Under the pieces are notes generated by a model. It made no database searches, was not told the origin of the DNA, and was given only the letters and a program-made list of their open reading frames with translations. The position numbers and the translations under genes are program-made. From assembly GCA_902494605.1 (NCBI GenBank), contig CABUUG010000104.1:1-6742 (forward strand): DNA of 6,742 bases, given 5' to 3'. This DNA is from an uncultured Collinsella sp. GTDB taxonomy: Bacteria > Actinomycetota > Coriobacteriia > Coriobacteriales > Coriobacteriaceae. This document shows positions 5,681 to 6,742 of this stretch, piece by piece; the stretch's first letter is position 1; every line of letters begins with the position of its first letter.

Positions 5681-6616
5681 CTAGGCTTTTTTGGGTTTGT
5701 TGACGATGATTATGCCGCCGCAGACCAACAGCAGGGCAACGATGACGGTAATGGGGCTCGTGCCAGCGCCCTCGCCGAGCAGCAGCGCGCTCAGCAGTAC
5801 GCCAAAGACCGGGTTCATAAACCCAAAGACCGAGACGCGGCTGACGGGGTTGACGGCAAGCAGGCGCGACCACAGCGAGTAGGCGACCGCGGAGATAAGC
5901 GCCATGTAGATGATGAGCGCGATGGCGGGGGCAATTGTCGTGGGGGAGAGCGTGCCACCCATCAAAAAGCCGATGGCGGTGAGGACCAGGCCGCCGACCA
6001 AGAACTGCCACCCGGCAAGCAAGACGCCGTCGTGCTTGCGCGAGAAGATGCCGATCAGGCAGGTCGAAAGAGCACCCGCGACAGTGGAGGCTAGGATAAA
6101 GCCCTCGCCATCGAGCCTGAAGCCAAAGGTGCCATCTGCGCCCGAGAGGTTGACGAGTGCGACGCCGGCAAAGCCCAGCGCACAGCCAAGCACCTTGGCC
6201 GTATTGAGCTTCTCGGCGTGAAATGCCAGGGCGGCAAAGAGGATTGCGAGGAAGTTGGCGCTGGCCTCGATGATGGAGCTCGACATGGCGCTGGCGCGCG
6301 AGAGGCCCAGATAGAAAAAGAAGTACTGCCCGATAGTCTGGAAGAGCGACAAGACAAAGATGGGCTTGATGTCGCGAGCCTGCGGAATGAGGGGGCGGCG
6401 TTGGGCCGCACTCATCCCAACGATAACCAGGGCGCCGGCAAGCGTGAAGCGCAAGCCCGCAAAGAGCAGCTGCGAGGCGCTATCGTGCGCCGGGATACCA
6501 AAGAGTGCGTAGCCGATCTTGATGCAGGGAAAGGCCGATCCCCAGAGTGCACAGCAAACAAGACAGCCCAGGATAAGTCCGGGCAGGGTGGCGAGATACG
6601 GCTTGCGGCTTTCCAT
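5681..6616 (-). CDS. EamA/DMT-superfamily transporter (drug/metabolite exporter type)
   Basis: A 311-residue inner-membrane protein with about ten hydrophobic helices arranged as two EamA repeats, usual for the family. Repeat 1 covers roughly residues 14-155: it opens with the signature LWGSAFPCIKIG (W25-G26-S27, K33) and contains GLSRASAMSSSIIEASANF, followed by AFHAEKLNTAKVLG. Repeat 2 covers roughly 170-305 and includes SAVAYSLWSRLL, FGFMNPVFGVLLSALLLGEG and a final GGIIIVN helix before a basic tail (KPKKA). Family members export amino acids, metabolites or drugs; the substrate cannot be told here. The ATG at 6614-6616 is chosen because GGAAGGA (6621-6627 on the plus strand) lies 4 nt upstream; the GTG at 6658 would start inside a terminator stem. 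An intrinsic terminator ends about 14 bases upstream of that ribosome binding site, so expression probably requires read-through or attenuation control. Confidence 0.9.
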   Translation of the reverse strand: MESRKPYLATLPGLILGCLVCCALWGSAFPCIKIGYALFGIPAHDSASQLLFAGLRFTLAGALVIVGMSAAQRRPLIPQARDIKPIFVLSLFQTIGQYFFFYLGLSRASAMSSSIIEASANFLAILFAALAFHAEKLNTAKVLGCALGFAGVALVNLSGADGTFGFRLDGEGFILASTVAGALSTCLIGIFSRKHDGVLLAGWQFLVGGLVLTAIGFLMGGTLSPTTIAPAIALIIYMALISAVAYSLWSRLLAVNPVSRVSVFGFMNPVFGVLLSALLLGEGAGTSPITVIVALLLVCGGIIIVNKPKKA

Positions 6617-6641
6617 GATGTCCTTCCTGCATGCGCGAAGC

Positions 6642-6678
6642 AAAAAAGAACCCGCCACCGGATGTGTCGGTGGCGGGT
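6642..6678 (-). terminator. Intrinsic terminator in the leader of the EamA gene
   Basis: On the minus strand ACCCGCCACCG (6678-6668), a 7-nt loop and CGGTGGCGGGT (6660-6650) form a perfect 11-bp stem. TC and six T residues follow (6647-6642). The T-tract is on the minus strand only, so it stops leftward transcription. It lies after the probable gene end at 6716 and only about 14 bases before the EamA Shine-Dalgarno sequence. Confidence 0.9.
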
Positions 6679-6694
6679 GTTGTTACCCGAAGGG

Positions 6695-6700
6695 ATTGTA
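6695..6700 (-). promoter_or_regulatory. Possible -10 element upstream of the terminator and EamA gene
   Basis: TACAAT on the minus strand (6700-6695) matches the -10 consensus at 5 of 6. The -35 region 17-18 bp upstream (around CTTCGCTTA) matches poorly. If used, RNA would start near 6688 and run straight into the 6642-6678 terminator before reaching the EamA gene. Confidence 0.25.
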
Positions 6701-6715
6701 CCCGATGGAAACGTA

Positions 6716-6742
6716 TTAAGCGAAGTAGGCTACGCCGCTCTC
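6716..6742 (-). CDS. Probable C-terminal end of an unidentified gene entering from the right edge
   Basis: Read on the minus strand, the edge sequence translates in one frame as ESGVAYFA followed by TAA (6718-6716). GC-rich codons and a terminator 38 bases downstream fit the end of a real gene. Only eight residues are visible, so neither family nor function can be given and the call itself may be wrong. Confidence 0.35.
   Translation of the reverse strand, partial: ESGVAYFA

Noticed and set aside
5510..6094. Plus-strand open frame of 194 codons covering the end of the EamA gene
   Set aside because: Its product is dominated by low-complexity charged residues typical of the antisense of a membrane protein, and it starts inside a terminator.

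Overview
The window is GC-rich (by eye about 60%), densely coded bacterial chromosome. Gene content, codon usage and gene style suggest a Coriobacteriia gut anaerobe, most like Collinsella. This is an inference from recognised families, not a database result. No rRNA, tRNA, CRISPR array, insertion sequence or phage gene was seen. It reads as ordinary core or metabolic chromosome with some interesting intergenic regulation. I found no convincing new multi-gene system.

Layout. (a) 1-1046, plus strand: the 3' part of an electron-transfer flavoprotein alpha subunit. Its open frame runs off the left edge, and its first residues resemble the end of a 4Fe-4S ferredoxin domain. (b) 1043-1855, minus strand: an HD-domain phosphohydrolase, convergent with the ETF gene and overlapping it by 4 bp. 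(c) 1982-2987, plus strand: azlC-azlD, a two-gene branched-chain amino acid exporter with an 11-bp overlap. (d) 3138-4160, plus strand: a KdgT-family 2-keto-3-deoxygluconate permease behind a TGGT/ACCA palindrome. (e) 4161-4348: a structured intergenic region with a 12-bp compound inverted repeat, a possible extended -10 promoter and a terminator-like hairpin. (f) 4349-5491, plus strand: a seven-helix membrane diguanylate cyclase, followed by a strong bidirectional terminator at 5492-5533. (g) 5681-6616, minus strand: an EamA/DMT-family transporter with an intrinsic terminator immediately upstream of its ribosome binding site. (h) 6716-6742, minus strand: probably the last codons of another gene.

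The genes look like separate short transcription units rather than one pathway: redox flavoprotein, nucleotide-type phosphohydrolase, amino acid export, sugar-acid uptake, c-di-GMP signalling and metabolite export. Only azlC and azlD are clearly co-expressed and form one complex. The points most worth a second look are the probable ferredoxin-ETF fusion at the left edge, the terminator in the leader of the EamA gene, and the promoter/terminator arrangement ahead of the diguanylate cyclase.
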